From NCBI GenBank assembly GCA_963942565.1, contig OZ012699.1:33456557-33520556 (forward strand): a stretch of DNA of 64,000 nt, given 5' to 3'. How positions within the stretch are numbered: the first letter of the stretch is position 1; each line of letters opens with the position of its first letter. The DNA comes from Maea johnstoni (Eukaryota; Annelida; Polychaeta; Spionida; Magelonidae). This document shows positions 35,835-47,291 of this stretch, in pieces. Position numbers and translations under genes: made by a program. The notes under the pieces are model-generated. The model saw only the letters and a program-made list of their open reading frames with translations. It did not search any database and was not told the DNA's origin.

Positions 35835-35952
35835 CTAGAAAGAAGGAAAGGGTAAAAAAGAAATTAAGTCAAACGGCGGCGGACGGTGACACCCACCTGA
35901 GTTCATGACTCACCAAGGCAGAAAGGCAATCAGCAGAAAAATACCTCACTTC

Positions 35953-36812
35953 GGCCTAAAAAGTTTCCTGTATTAACCCTACCCTAACAAGTTAACAATC
36001 AAAAGAAAATCCATACCCTAAAGTTTATTCTGCCCTTCAAGCTCCCAATCACTATAAAACATGACTTTAAAGATTTTTGAACAAATAAATATTCCAAGAT
36101 TTTTTTCCGACCTACATAACCTGTTTCTTTTGGACCGTTACAGGAAAAATGCTTTCTTTCTCGGCTTAGGTAGATTCTTTTTAACCAGTTTCCCTTGAAG
36201 AATGTCCCCAAATATTTTTGAAATATGTGTAAATGAAGATAAAATGATTAAAAATAAATGTTATTGGTCAAAACAGTAATGTTGTCTGTGAATTTTATGC
36301 AATGTTTTTTCTTGTTTTGTTAAAGAAAAATTTATAGGACCAATAAAAATTTTACAGGACCACTAGAAGCTCTAGGTGTTACTGGTCCTACGAGGCCAGT
36401 AACATTCTGAGTTAGCATTGAGGCCTGGTTTAATATGCCTGCCATGAACATGTAGCACATTTACTTAAGGCCTAAAAAAAAAGATGTTTGGTTCCTATTA
36501 CCCTACCCTACCTAGTTTTTGTCCCCTATCCTAAAGTTTTTTTGCCAATCCTACTGAAAAATGAACTGTTCCTACCCAAAAATAGCCTCGCCGTCCTAGA
36601 TGTCAACTCTCCAACCATTAAATTATCAATTTCTGGATGAACAGAAGTACACTTCATATAAAGACAATTACAACCAGGCAAACTTTTATTGAAGCCATCC
36701 AACTTCAGGGAACCGTGTGAGTTTTAAGAAAAAAAAAGAAAAAAAAATCCCTTCCTACCTTACCTATATTTTTCTAGGACGTTATAGGAACCAAACACCT
36801 TTTTTTTTGGCC
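35953..36812. mobile_element. Harbinger-like MITE at 36467-36812, with a worn relative at 35953
   Basis: The intact copy spans 36467-36812. Its ends GGCCTAAAAAAAAAGATG and CACCTTTTTTTTTGGCC extend inward to GTTTGGTTCCTAT and ATAGGAACCAAAC, about 30 bp of inverted repeat. TAA stands on both outer sides (36464-36466 and 36813-36815), fitting the 3-bp TWA duplication of PIF/Harbinger. The stretch from 35953 to about 36175 shares CGGCCTAAAAAG, ACCCTACCCTAAC and GGACCGTTACAGGAA and looks like an older copy. Confidence 0.6.
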
Positions 36813-37368
36813 TAATACCCCAACAAGCGAGTTTAGTTAAGACTTGGTTGGAATAGGTCCTCTTTGTGAAATATACACCTGGTTACCAAATTTACCTAAT
36901 ATTCATTATATAGTGAAGCAGGTGGTGAATACAGCACCAGGAGTTGGGCCACCTAGGGATTTGTTGAGTGTTTGTAACTGTTATCCCTAGGACCCCAGCT
37001 TAGGTGATTAGTGAGAGGTTTGAAGGTAGTACAAATAGGGATTATGCAAGGCTTTGTCGGAATAGACGTAACATACCAAACATGTACTTACCTGGGGTTG
37101 ATCCAGCATTTCAACTCTAGGTGTTTAAACTGAACACTGAACAGTGAACACTTATAGCAAAAATGGTCAGACTTTCTTGATGAAGTTTTTAAGATGCATG
37201 CAACATTAGGGAAATATTTGGAGGAGAAATGTAACCCTACTCAGAATGATACTTATAACTCTCGCAAATCTCAATTCCAGACATTAATTTGTAGTTTCTT
37301 ATCATTTCTTATCCCTAAGTTATCGTCAAAAGCAAGATAGACCCAGACGACACTCCCTCGAGGAACTC

Positions 37369-37584
37369 TTAAACCTTATGCTGCTGGGGGCTAATTTTGA
37401 CCAAAACAAAAGGATGCAAAAGACCTGAAAAATTATTGAAATCCTTGCAAATGGGTACTCAATTCAGAGTACTGAGCGAAAGCTTTCCAATGAATATCAA
37501 TATGACAGGATTTAGATTGTTTTCCAAATCTTTTTTGGACCCTTGTGCTTTGGGAGAAAGTAGCCTCAGCATTGAAAGGGTTAA
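37369..37584. mobile_element. MITE family 2
   Basis: TTAAACCTTATGCTGCTGGG at the left and AGCATTGAAAGGGTTAA at the right. The interior contains AAAGGATGCAAAAGACCTG, ACTGAGCGAAAGCTTTCCAA and ATGACAGGATTTAGATTG. A worn family-1 copy (37171-37368) abuts it. Confidence 0.8.
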
Positions 37585-37983
37585 GCATGATGATAGGTTA
37601 ATGATAAAAAAAGAAAAAAAAGAGGGTGTTTGTATGTAAACCGTGTTAATGCATAAGAGGCTGGTTGCTGATTTGCTAGGTAAAGAAATCGAAAGCTTCC
37701 TACATTCATTGAATGTTCAATCTGTGTATGAGCAAACACTCAAGGTGCCAAGGAGATCTGTTTTTGTTTACCTTCTAAATCAGGGATCGGAGCACCCACG
37801 CTTTTTGCCTTGTGTACCATTTTGCCCTTGCCACGCCAGCAACTTCAGGCATGGGAGTACTCATGCTTTTTCGCCTTTTGTACCAGCCCCTACCAAGCCA
37901 GCCACTTCAATCTATGTTTGCACTAGATATTTACTGTTTGTTTACAAAGTAGTTGTGGTTTACTTAAGTAATAGATAACCTAC

Positions 37984-38195
37984 CTTGATGGTTGTGTGGT
38001 CATAAGGCGTTGCCACTGACTGATAGCTCTATCTCACCACTGTCCAGGTTTGTAACCTGCCTGGGGCATGTGAGTAAGTTGCCAGTGACTTGGGCTAGGT
38101 GATGGTTTCCACTGGGTACTCCGTTTTACCCTACCAATTATAACTATTCACGCAGAAAAAGCGACGAAAAAATGAAATTCCAAATCCCTACCTTC
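37984..38195 (+). mobile_element. tRNA-derived SINE with long-variable-arm head
   Basis: The head GGTTGTGTGGTCATAAGGCG followed by a B-box-like AGGTTTGTAACCTGCC suggests a class II (Leu/Ser-like) tRNA origin. The body contains GTGAGTAAGTTGCCAGTGAC, CACTGGGTACTCCGTTTTAC and ends GCGACGAAAAAATGAAATTC. A second copy at 38262-38375 has the better B box GGGTTTGAATCCCACC but is cut short. Confidence 0.75.
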
Positions 38196-38261
38196 ATTGA
38201 AAGTTCAATCTGTGTAAGGCAAACACTAAAAAGTGCCAAGAAGAAATAAATAACATGCCCA

Positions 38262-38375
38262 GATGGCTGTGTGGTCTTAAGGCGTTGCGACTGACTGCTA
38301 GCTCTCTCACCACTGGCTGGGTTTGAATCCCACCAGGGTTATGTGAGCAAGTTGCTAGTTAAATTAGTGCTGCAC
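38262..38375 (+). mobile_element. tRNA-derived SINE, truncated second copy
   Basis: Head GGCTGTGTGGTCTTAAGGCG and B box GGGTTTGAATCCCACC. The body stops soon after ATGTGAGCAAGTTGC. It is of the same family as the copy 280 bp to the left. Confidence 0.75.
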
Positions 38376-38934
38376 TCATATCATTTAGGACCGAGCTGAA
38401 AAATATAGAGCGTGCCTGTTGGCCAAAAAACAGACTGTCTATTTTGCTGATAACTTTCACACAAAAGAAACCTTCAGAATGTAATTAAAGGATAAGTGTT
38501 GATTTGTTATCTCTTGCCATAACTTGTTCAGGTCTTGTTCTGCTTGCCTGATTGCCATTTCTTCCCAAATTCACTTACAACTTGCAACAGGGTAAGTGGC
38601 TATGTTGCACACTAAGACCGTGCTGCACCACCAAGTGATAATAACTTGAACAAACCTGACCACCTGATGTACTTGATTCATAGTCATGTTAAAACTATAT
38701 ACAACATAGCTATACCTATTTTACAGCCTAGAATCCAGGCTAGCTAGTGCATCTGTGAGCTTGAATAGGAGTGAACTAGTGAACCTTCTCACACATATAA
38801 TTAGCAGTTATTCTATTATATGCGCAAGCTGTGGCTAAACAGGGCAGGTGGGGATTTAATGAGAATACTGGTGAGCAAATTTACAAAACTAAGCCGGAAC
38901 TGCAATTGCTATCGAAAGTTGCATACAGGTCAAT

Positions 38935-39131
<197 letters not shown>

Positions 39132-39349
39132 CAGATACCTAACCTGCCAGTAAACTCATAGCATGGATGAGATACTATTATCACTTGTGACAGTAAAGGA
39201 TTTGAGCATGACATTGATTGACCACTAACACCCACTACTTCGTTATCTAAATAGGTGCCTAGTGTCAGCAATAATCCACAATAGGCTCTTCACCTGAAGG
39301 CAGGATGTACTATTTAACAAGTTAACAGGTATCAATGGGGATATGTATA

Positions 39350-40300
39350 ATATGGCATGTCAGAGATAATACACAAAAGAAAAATAATTATAGCAATCTT
39401 ATTGAAGATGTATCAGTTAACTAGTATATTAATGGTGAAGGTAGGATAAACTGGATGATAGTTATGATTGTCTTGTCACAGACAATACACAATAGGTACT
39501 CCATATGTATCAATCGAATTAAGGATGTACCAGTTAACTAGTGTATTAATTAATTGTAAAGGTAGGAAAATATGTGTTATTGTTGTGTTGGAGACAATAC
39601 ACATTTTGGACTTAACCTGTACCTATCTAATTAAGGATGTACCACATTTATAACTAGTGTATTAATTAATGGTGAAGGTAGGATGATATTAATGATTGTC
39701 TTGTCACAGTTAATACACAATAGGGACTTAATCTGTACCAATCTAATTAAGGATGTAGCAGTTAACTAATTATGGTAAAGGTAGGATGATATATAGTATT
39801 GTCTTGTCAGAGACAATACACAATTGGGACTTCATCTGTAGCTATCTAATTGAGGATGTAGCTGTTAACGAGTGTACTAATAGTAATATAAAGGTAGGAT
39901 GATATATATTGGTCCTGTCACAGATAATACACAACTGGCACTTCACCATCAATTAACCCATTAATGCTTTAAAAGAGCTCCTTCAGCAAATTGTCGTCTG
40001 GATCTGTGATACTTTTGTAAATAACTTTGGAATTGAAAATAATTTTACAAATATTTTCAAGGAGAGTTGTTGGTAATGTCATGATTAACATTTCTCCATC
40101 AAAATTTCAAATATCAAATATTTCATCAAAATAGTCAGGCTGATTCGGCTGCTATGAGTATTAATGGGTTAAATTAAGGATATGCCCGCTAACTCTGCTA
40201 ACTACTATCTAGTGTATCAATGGTGATAGAGGGTTGTTATGTATTTATATTGTAGTTTCAGACACAATACACAATAGGGACTTACGTTGTGATACTCCCT
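39350..40300. repeat. Tandem array of about 110-bp units with a MITE inside
   Basis: Units share CAGACAATACACAATAGGGAC, AATTAAGGATGTACCAGTTA and GGTGAAGGTAGGATGATAT. Anchors are at about 39374, 39483, 39596, 39712, 39814, 39924 and 40264. The last step is long because the family-1 MITE 39953-40172 lies in it. Confidence 0.85.
39953..40172. mobile_element. MITE family 1, inside a tandem array
   Basis: Complete, with TTAACCCATTAATGC and ATTAATGGGTTAA. Removing it with one TTAA restores a 110-bp array unit of normal length, so the insertion is younger than the array. Confidence 0.88.
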
Positions 40301-40494
40301 TTAATTGTCGTTGTTGTTGATAAATAGTTTATTATCCAATCCAGAGTAATGCAATCTTTTCATATGTGTACAGGGCATCTGACACAGGTCACAGGGTAAA
40401 CTGTTTTTGTTTTTGATAAATAGTGTGTTGTCCCATCCAGATAATAACATTCATTACATGCAATATGTACAAGTGTTAAAAATCTGGCCAGCAC

Positions 40495-40558
<64 letters not shown>

Positions 40559-40580
40559 TAATTAATAATAATAATAATAC
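40495..40580. repeat. (AAT)n microsatellite
   Basis: Pure AAT repeat of about 60 bp followed by an imperfect tail. Confidence 0.97.
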
Positions 40581-41033
40581 TCTTTATTTAAAGAGGGTAA
40601 CTCAGTCCAATGGTAAGGATCTTCCCTGAGGCCCTCTTATGTTTACATTAGTAGCCTGGGGGCCCCAGGGTTACTAAGTAGTATGGTACAATGCTTTTAG
40701 GTACAAAGACTTATAATGGACCAAATAGGCAAATACAATCATAAATATACTTATAAATATAATCAGATAGACATTCATCATATATTATACAATGTACAAT
40801 ACATTATCTAATCAATCATGAACATCTTATAGTAAGTCTTGTGTTTAAGGAGTCAGCCAATCACTAACTGGTCAGCCATATATGTGGCTTGTAATGGACT
40901 AAGCAAGTACTGAATACATTACAGCACCTGATTGAAATAATGGTGCTTAGGACCTGATGGTTATCAGCACACTCTTGATTGGCATTGGGACACAAAGGGT
41001 TAATCACAGACTTCTTGATTGACACTGATGCCC

Positions 41034-41165
41034 AGCACCCCTATCAGCATCCTTTGGGTATTGTACCCAATACCCTATCAGCACCCTTTGGGTATTGTAC
41101 CCAATACCCTATCAGCACCCTTTGGGTATTGTACCCAATACCTTATCACCCAATACCTTATCACC
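41034..41165. repeat. 34-bp tandem repeat, about 3.5 units
   Basis: CCCTATCAGCACCCTTTGGG followed by TATTGTACCCAATA, repeated. Just after it, 41170-41260 is duplicated as 41270-41375 (GCAGTACATTCA, AATTAACAGGAAAT, ACAATCTTTGG(C/T)GCAC). Confidence 0.9.
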
Positions 41166-41699
41166 ACCCTTAGAATAGCAGTACATTCAGGGTGCACTTG
41201 CTATCTTGGGTACAAATTAACAGGAAATCACAATCTTTGGCGCACAAAAACACATTGATATCTTCTGATAAGCAGTACATTCATGGTGGCAGTACACTCA
41301 GGATGGACCTACTATCTTGGATACCAATTAACAGGAAATAACAATCTTTGGTGCACAAAAACATTGACATTTCCTGATAAGAATTAACAGGTAATATATT
41401 TCCTGATTATAATTGACTGGCATTGCCTACACATCCTGTACACTGGTATAAAGGTGGGAGTAGCATCCTATAGGGTCATTATTACCACAGCTTCCATAAG
41501 GTACACACTGCTGAAATATTAGTTAGAAGAAGAATTCTTAAATCTATTGACAGCATCTCTACTTGTAAGGTCAGAATATACAATCAGTTATAGAAGTACT
41601 CTTAAAAATTAAAGCCAGCATCTCATGTAAATTTAAGAGATTTTTTTTGCATCACCTGAGAAGTCTTGGTTCTGCTAACAGTGAGAGGACCGATTGAAG

Positions 41700-42707
41700 A
41701 TGAGGAGGGACACAGGACTGGTTCAGCACCCTTTGCATGGGGTGCTCAGGGTACTGGCACCCTTACCGGCACCTGGACCCTTCTCTATTATGAACACCAC
41801 AGAGGGTATGGGGGCCAACATCACTGGTGACCCTGCAACCCTACCGGTACTCGAACCTTATTCCAATGAGAACATGACACCGCAGGTTATGGGGTCCACC
41901 AATGCTGCTGATGACTTAGCACCCCTACCGGTACCCGTACCCTATTCCGATGAGAACCTCACGGAGGGTATGGGGTTCGCAGACACCACAGGTGACCTGG
42001 CGCGCATCCAGTTTCTTCGTGATCAAGAGGACTTCCTGTTGCGGAAATGGGAGCGTGCCCAACAGCAGATGACGATTCTGGAGGAAAAAATCAGCGATCT
42101 TTGCGTACGGAAGTCTCGCGCCGATGCGGCCGATAAGCAGGCCTTCGGCTACTCCTATTGGCTGCAGCTCTCCACGCTCCGGAAGGTGAACTTCATGTTC
42201 TTCAATTATCAGTGTCACGTCTTCGCGCAGATCGAGGAGATCCAGCAAGAGCTAGAGGGCGCTGCATTCGTCTCCGTGGGCGACGGCATCGTCGAGGATA
42301 GCGATTACTCAGACGATGACTATGAAACTGATGACGAGGAAGAGGAAGATGACGAAGATGTAAACGATGTGTTGGAGAGTGAATCCGAGATCAGTTTTGA
42401 CTTGGATATCGATGATGATGATGATGATGATTTTTGTGACGATGATGATGATGATGATCAGGGCAGTGATTCTGAGATACATAATGGCAACAAAGACAGT
42501 GTAGAAGAAGATGATGATGACCAAGACAAGGATTTTAAGATTTATAATGCCAACAAATACAGAGAAGGTGATGATGATGATGATGATGATGATAGTGATG
42601 GTGAACTATGTGACAGAAAGGATGATGATGATACAGAAACAAAAGAAGAGGATGAGTGCTATTGTTTTGAATTGGAAACTCGTGGCTTGGGAGTGATGGA
42701 CTTCTAG
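41700..42707 (+). CDS. Acidic coiled-coil-like protein of unknown family
   Basis: 335 codons from ATG at 41700 to TAG at 42705-42707. Residues 1-90 hold three Pro-rich repeats of 27-28 residues (LAPLPAPGPF, TLPVLEPYS, LAPLPVPVPYSDENL, each followed by an Asn/Thr-Gly-Met stretch). Residues about 100-190 form a charged, probably helical core (FLRDQEDFLLRKWERAQQ, ILEEKISDLCVRKSRADA, LSTLRKVNFMFFNYQCHV). The C-terminal third is an Asp/Glu tail coded largely by GAT runs. The middle is clearly more GC-rich than its surroundings, typical of a coding exon. A TGA lies in frame six codons before the ATG, but an acceptor (GTGAGAG|GACCG) just upstream could make this the last exon of a longer gene. I do not recognise the family. 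An acidic tail is common in nuclear and chromatin proteins, which is only a hint. Confidence 0.75.
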   Translation: MRRDTGLVQHPLHGVLRVLAPLPAPGPFSIMNTTEGMGANITGDPATLPVLEPYSNENMTPQVMGSTNAADDLAPLPVPVPYSDENLTEGMGFADTTGDLARIQFLRDQEDFLLRKWERAQQQMTILEEKISDLCVRKSRADAADKQAFGYSYWLQLSTLRKVNFMFFNYQCHVFAQIEEIQQELEGAAFVSVGDGIVEDSDYSDDDYETDDEEEEDDEDVNDVLESESEISFDLDIDDDDDDDFCDDDDDDDQGSDSEIHNGNKDSVEEDDDDQDKDFKIYNANKYREGDDDDDDDDSDGELCDRKDDDDTETKEEDECYCFELETRGLGVMDF

Positions 42708-43124
42708 GGACAGTTGTCAAGAGAAAAGAGAAAAAAATCCTGAAATCCAAAGGCCATTTTCAAGGCCATCACATCTTTTAAAGAGAACCTTGTCATATGA
42801 TAGTTGATTTTGTATATGTTGTTTTATATCATAAAGGTGATTGTTATTTTCATAATATTTTTCTAAATGGGTTGAATATTTAATTCTAATGGTTATTATT
42901 CAAGACTTGTTGCCTAGAATTTCCCCTAATGTTTACTGGCCTCTATTTACTGGTTCAAAGCCATTTTTGGGAATGTTTTACTGGCTTGGTGCAAGCAGTT
43001 CACTGTCAGTGTCCAGCCCTGCTTAATTTTGAGCCCTTGTAAATATTTTATGAAATAATACTCCAATCCAAAGATTCACTGATCAAGATGTCATTTGTCA
43101 AGTAGACCTGGCATCAGGGGCTTA
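42708..43124. other. Likely 3' flank or UTR of the acidic-protein gene
   Basis: AT-rich sequence without MITE ends until 43117. No AATAAA close to the stop; the nearest good one is beyond 44870. Nothing else is recognised. Confidence 0.4.
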
Positions 43125-43426
43125 GCCACCTATGCGTCCATCGTGTCATTTGGACACTCAGAACACTGATTTTTGACAGTTTGGGCACCCAAAAGTTTAT
43201 GTCAGGATTTGCTGATGATGACTTTTCTTAGAAGATAGAAGATGTAGAAGCTGTAGTGTCACTTTATAAGACACACAAAGCAGTTGCTGGCCTAAAAAAG
43301 CTAAATCTGTAAATATATAGGGTTTATTTTATTAGAAGTATGTACTTTGTACCACACTTTGGACACGCAAAAGTCTATGAAACCTCTATTTGGACACCCT
43401 GTTTCCAAATATTGGCTAAGACCCTG
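43125..43426 (+). mobile_element. hAT-like MITE, family 3, with perfect 8-bp target duplication
   Basis: Starts CAGGGGCTTAGCCACC and ends TGGCTAAGACCCTG. The 8-mer CCTGGCAT stands directly on both sides (43117-43124 and 43427-43434). The interior carries GGACACTCAGAAC, GTTTGGGCACCC and GGACACCCTGTTTCC. Confidence 0.9.
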
Positions 43427-43567
43427 CCTGGCATGAAATGGTTAATATATCTCTGTTCTCACATATGGCACCCCGATGCAGATTTGCACATTGTGATGAG
43501 CATGTGATGGTCATGTGATCACCTCATTAACATGCTGTCTAGATGCACACCTGGTGCTATGGAAATT

Positions 43568-43797
43568 TTAACCCATTCATGCCTGGACAATTAATTGATG
43601 AGTGTCGTCTGGACCTGTCATACTTTTAAAAATTACTTTGAAATGAAGCATCAATTTGAAAAATGTTTGAAGGAGATATTTAGACAGAGTTATGATGAAC
43701 GATTCTCCTTCAAAATATTTTCTAAGCTTAACTTTTTTTAGAGATTACCACGTAAATAGTCAGTCATTTTTGGCGACTGCAGGCATGAATGGGTTAA
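43568..43797. mobile_element. MITE family 1, first of a chain of three
   Basis: TTAACCCATTCATGCCTGG and GCAGGCATGAATGGGTTAA, a nearly perfect terminal inverted repeat. Its right TTAA is shared with the next element. Confidence 0.88.
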
Positions 43798-43964
43798 CAC
43801 TTACATGCCCACCTGATGGAGCAATGGTAATCAGATCATAATCAATAACTCTTTGAAATGTATTTTGTGCAATCATTCTCAATTTCAAAGTTATTGTACA
43901 TAGAAAGTATCATCTATAGATTCAGACATATTTCTCGAGGAAATCCTGGACATTATCATGTTAA
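43794..43964. mobile_element. MITE family 1, shortened, second in chain
   Basis: Begins TTAACACTTACATGCC and ends at TTAA 43961-43964. Internal family-1 sequence TTGTGCAATCATTCTCAATT and CTCGAGGAAATCC is present while one half is partly deleted. Confidence 0.65.
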
Positions 43965-44154
43965 CCCTTATGCTTTTGGTGTCTTCACAAAAAAGCTGAA
44001 AAATGACTGAAACCCTGGCATATGGGTACTCATCTGAAAGTACTCAAAGAAAGTATGATGAATACCAGTATGACAGGGTCAAGGTATTTAAAAAAAATAT
44101 TTTGTCCTTGTGCTTTTGACGAAAGTTATAAAGCCTCCGCATTGGAAGGGTTAA
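43961..44154. mobile_element. MITE family 2, third in chain
   Basis: TTAACCCTTATGCTTTTGGTG to CATTGGAAGGGTTAA. Interior GAAAAATGACTGAAACCCTG and ATGACAGGGTCAAGG. Shares TTAA with the preceding element. Confidence 0.8.
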
Positions 44155-44285
44155 TATGTATGTAGATAGATACAATATTGCAGAGCATTCCCTTTCGCCA
44201 GGCATGAATATTTCACTCTTATTATCAGCACAGGTGGCGAGATCCACTCATGAGTTAAACAATAGATCAGATGCTCGTCTATGGT

Positions 44286-44560
44286 TTAACCTTTTAACGT
44301 TAAGAGTTCTCGAAATTGTCGTCTGCATCCTAAATGCTTTTGACAGTAACTTTAAAATTGAATGCTATTTTACTAACTATTTGAAGGAGAGTTGTAGGTT
44401 GTGCACTAACTAACATTTCTCCTAGAAATTGTCGTCTGCACCTTAAATGCTTTTGATAATAACTTTGAAATTGAAAATTATTTTTAAAATGATTTGAAGG
44501 AGAGTAGTAGGTTGTAGACTGATAAACATTTCTCCTTCAAATATTTTTTCCAAATATTTT
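44286..44560. mobile_element. Partial duplicated MITE family 1
   Basis: Two successive copies of AAATTGTCGTCTGCA(C/T)C, TTGAAGGAGAGT-GTAGGTTG and AACATTTCTCCT. This indicates a tandem half-duplication of one element. Confidence 0.65.
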
Positions 44561-44939
44561 ATTTTAATTTTAAAAAAGCTTTTGTTAAGAAAAGGCCTTA
44601 TCGTTTATTTTCCTGCTCGCCAAGCATCAATTGCCCTCTCCATTCCCGATCCCCTGCCTCCGACATCAGAAATGGATCATTATTGTAGCATTTCACGTTT
44701 TCAATGCTGTACATAGTAAATTCTTAGACATTTCTACAGAGGTTGTCAGACATCGTTATTATGTGTACAGGATAAATACAGTGTATATATATAAAGGAAT
44801 GACAGAAATTAATATATGTAAAAGGAGCGAGGAGAATGAATTCCTCATTATTGACATTTTGTAAATATTAGAAATAATAAAACCACCATTTATATACAAT
44901 AAATTGTTTTTATAGTTAGTCTTTCAATATTCCCTATTT

Positions 44940-45130
44940 TTCTGCACATGTGTGTGAGCAACTTCCATGTAAACAAATACAAGAGCCCTGAGCATTGGCC
45001 TTCTGTCTCTTAGTGACGTCACACTGAGGCGAGATTAGGTGTGTCCAGAGCTTAACTGTGAATGAGTTCTATGGCAATTAGTCTGTAATGACTAACCCAT
45101 GACGTTGCCTTCATCTTAGCCAGAACCAAG
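44940..45130 (+). repeat. Dispersed repeat shared with 3500-3760
   Basis: Contains CTCTTAGTGACGTCACACTGA and GGCGAGATTAGGTGTG, counterparts of the inverted copy at 3500-3760. Includes a perfect TGACGTCA CRE-like palindrome. Confidence 0.55.
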
Positions 45131-45443
45131 GAATTAGAAAGATCTGGCGGTGGCCATCTTTTAAGTATCCCCAAATCAGTAAAAGATATTTTGATCATGA
45201 ATAGAAAACCCAACTATACAATTCGTCAAATATTCTGTGAATTTCAAAGTTATTTTCAAAAGAATCATATATGCAATTGTTCACCATTCATGCCTGTAGC
45301 AGCCAAAACTGCTGAACAAAATTGACTCTTTAAGAAATTCCTTCACTAGATATATTTTGGGTGTCCTGAGGGGTGAATTTTGAGGTTTTGAGTGTCCAAA
45401 AGATGCCCATACACCCCTCTGGCTAAGACTATGTATGAAAGGG

Positions 45444-45671
45444 TTAACCCATTTATGCTCACAGCGACCAAAACAGCCTGATGATTTTGGTTAACTCTTC
45501 AATTCAAAAGCACAATTGGGAAAATATTTGAAGGAGAAATGTTAATTAGTATACAACAGCCAACTCTTCTTCAAATATTTAGCAAAATAAATTTTAATTT
45601 CCAAGTTATTGCCAAAAGTATCAAAGATCCAGACGACAATTTCAAGTGTGACTCTAAGTAGTAATGGGTTA
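45444..45671. mobile_element. MITE family 1
   Basis: TTAACCCATTTATGCTCAC to AGTAATGGGTTA, with the last A of TTAA replaced. Core is AATATTTGAAGGAGAAATG and AACTCTTCTTCAAATATTT. Confidence 0.82.
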
Positions 45672-45907
45672 TCTAGTGTTGAGTAATAGTATTGACTCTG
45701 TCAAAAGTCAATATTGACACTTACCTTTCATGCGTGGACACTCATACATAGGAAAGCAGGATATGCCGATACACACACGCATATGCAAGAATGTATCAAA
45801 CGAAACGTATTCCTGACATAACGTTAAGGTCATTCTACATTTGCATAGATATATCGAAAAAATCTTTAAAGATATCCAAATGGAAGTTTTGCCTTTGTTA
45901 GTGAGAC

Positions 45908-46103
45908 TGCCCGGCCAGCATCATTTTGTTATTGTGACCAATACAAAATGATGCAAAAAACCTGAAAAATGACTGAAACCCTGGCATATCTTACTCATCA
46001 GAGAGTACTTAGCGAGAGCTATTCAATGAATACCAGCATGACAGGGTTTAGATAGGTCTTAATTCTCAAAACTTTTTGCCTATAAATCATTGAAAGGGCT
46101 AAT
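45908..46103. mobile_element. MITE family 2, worn
   Basis: Interior CAAAATGATGCAAAAAACCTG, ACTGAAACCCTGGCATATC and ATGACAGGGTTTAGATAG. Left terminus lost; right terminus CATTGAAAGGGCTAA. Confidence 0.7.
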
Positions 46104-46112
46104 ATATGCAGA

Positions 46113-46432
46113 CAGGGACTTAGCCAGGATTTAGAAACTGGTTGCCCAAAATTGGCAATTGGTAAATTTTTGGGCGTCCAAATTTTTAAAGGGGACCACA
46201 ATATACTCGGATTTCAACCATAAACATGTATAAATTCATCAAAATAATGCATGATATCCTTACACAATGTCATGGGAATTACATGGAGATTAAAAAATTA
46301 AATTTATATGCTTGAGATTGACATTTTAAGAAATTCCTCAAAAAAATATCTGGGTGTCATATAGCGTGCTTTTTAAGTGTTTGGGTGTCCAAAAAGACAC
46401 CCAAACGCCCTGCTGGCTAAGACCATGCCCAA
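46113..46432 (+). mobile_element. hAT-like MITE, family 3
   Basis: Starts CAGGGACTTAGCCAGGATTT and ends CCCTGCTGGCTAAGACCATG. The last 25 bases are repeated once more just after (to about 46455). No clear target duplication. Confidence 0.78.
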
Positions 46433-47084
46433 ACGCCCTGCTGGCTAAGAGCATGTTCATGGGTTGTGGTGGTTGAGCACTTGAGACACCAGCTTTGCAC
46501 TTGACCTTTGTTAAAACCGACTCTAAAAATATTGTTCTTTGATAAGAGCGGTAGGATAATATTGTTGTAGAGCTATCTGGGTTAATTGTCAGTATGTACA
46601 GTGTATAAAGATGCTCCTACATGTTTGTAAATATTTACCCACATGCAGATGACACTGAGGAGCTGAAAGGAACTCCCAAGTCCTGTCAGCGTCTCAGCTA
46701 GCCTAGATTTCTAGGCTGTCATACATATTTTCTGTTATTTTTCTTCTGCTACCTTGCACCAAATATTCTAGGTGGCCATAGTGGTCCATTTAGTTTACAC
46801 TTATCTCACCAGGATTCAGTTTGAGTATGACAAATCCTCTAGAGATAGGAGGAGCAGGTGGTGCCATCTACCTACCATACCTGGTACTACACCACACTGC
46901 TTGGTCTGCACAGAAGGGAATGTCAACTTTTTAGGGGCTAGGAACCTAGTCTACGTCTCAGCCAGCAGGATGTCTGGTTTTGGTGTTATTCGGACATCCA
47001 AACCCTCAAAATTCCCCCTTTAGAACACTTGAATTCTTCCGTAATGAATTTCTAGACATTTCTAGAAATGTCTTGAGATCCTCC

Positions 47085-47291
47085 AAAAAAAATTTCATCT
47101 GGATCTATAATATTTTTGGCGATAACTTAGTAATTGTGATCGATTTTACATAATATTTGAAGGAGAGTTGTTGGTAATGCTCTGATCAACATATCTCCAT
47201 CAAATTTGTTCCTAACTTTGCTTTTACCGGCAAGATTTCATCAAAATAATTGTCAGGCTGCTTTTGGCTGCTGTGAGCATTAATGGGTTGA
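47085..47291. mobile_element. MITE family 1, left end worn
   Basis: ATATTTGAAGGAGAGTTGTT and the right end GAGCATTAATGGGTTGAA. Left terminus not recognisable. Confidence 0.7.

Noticed and set aside
41694-41699. Earlier start (TTG) for the acidic protein
   Set aside because: ATG at 41700 is the first ordinary start and a stop lies six codons upstream of it.
46772-47023. 83-residue plus-strand frame
   Set aside because: Overlaps a family-3 MITE end; no conserved motif or splice support.
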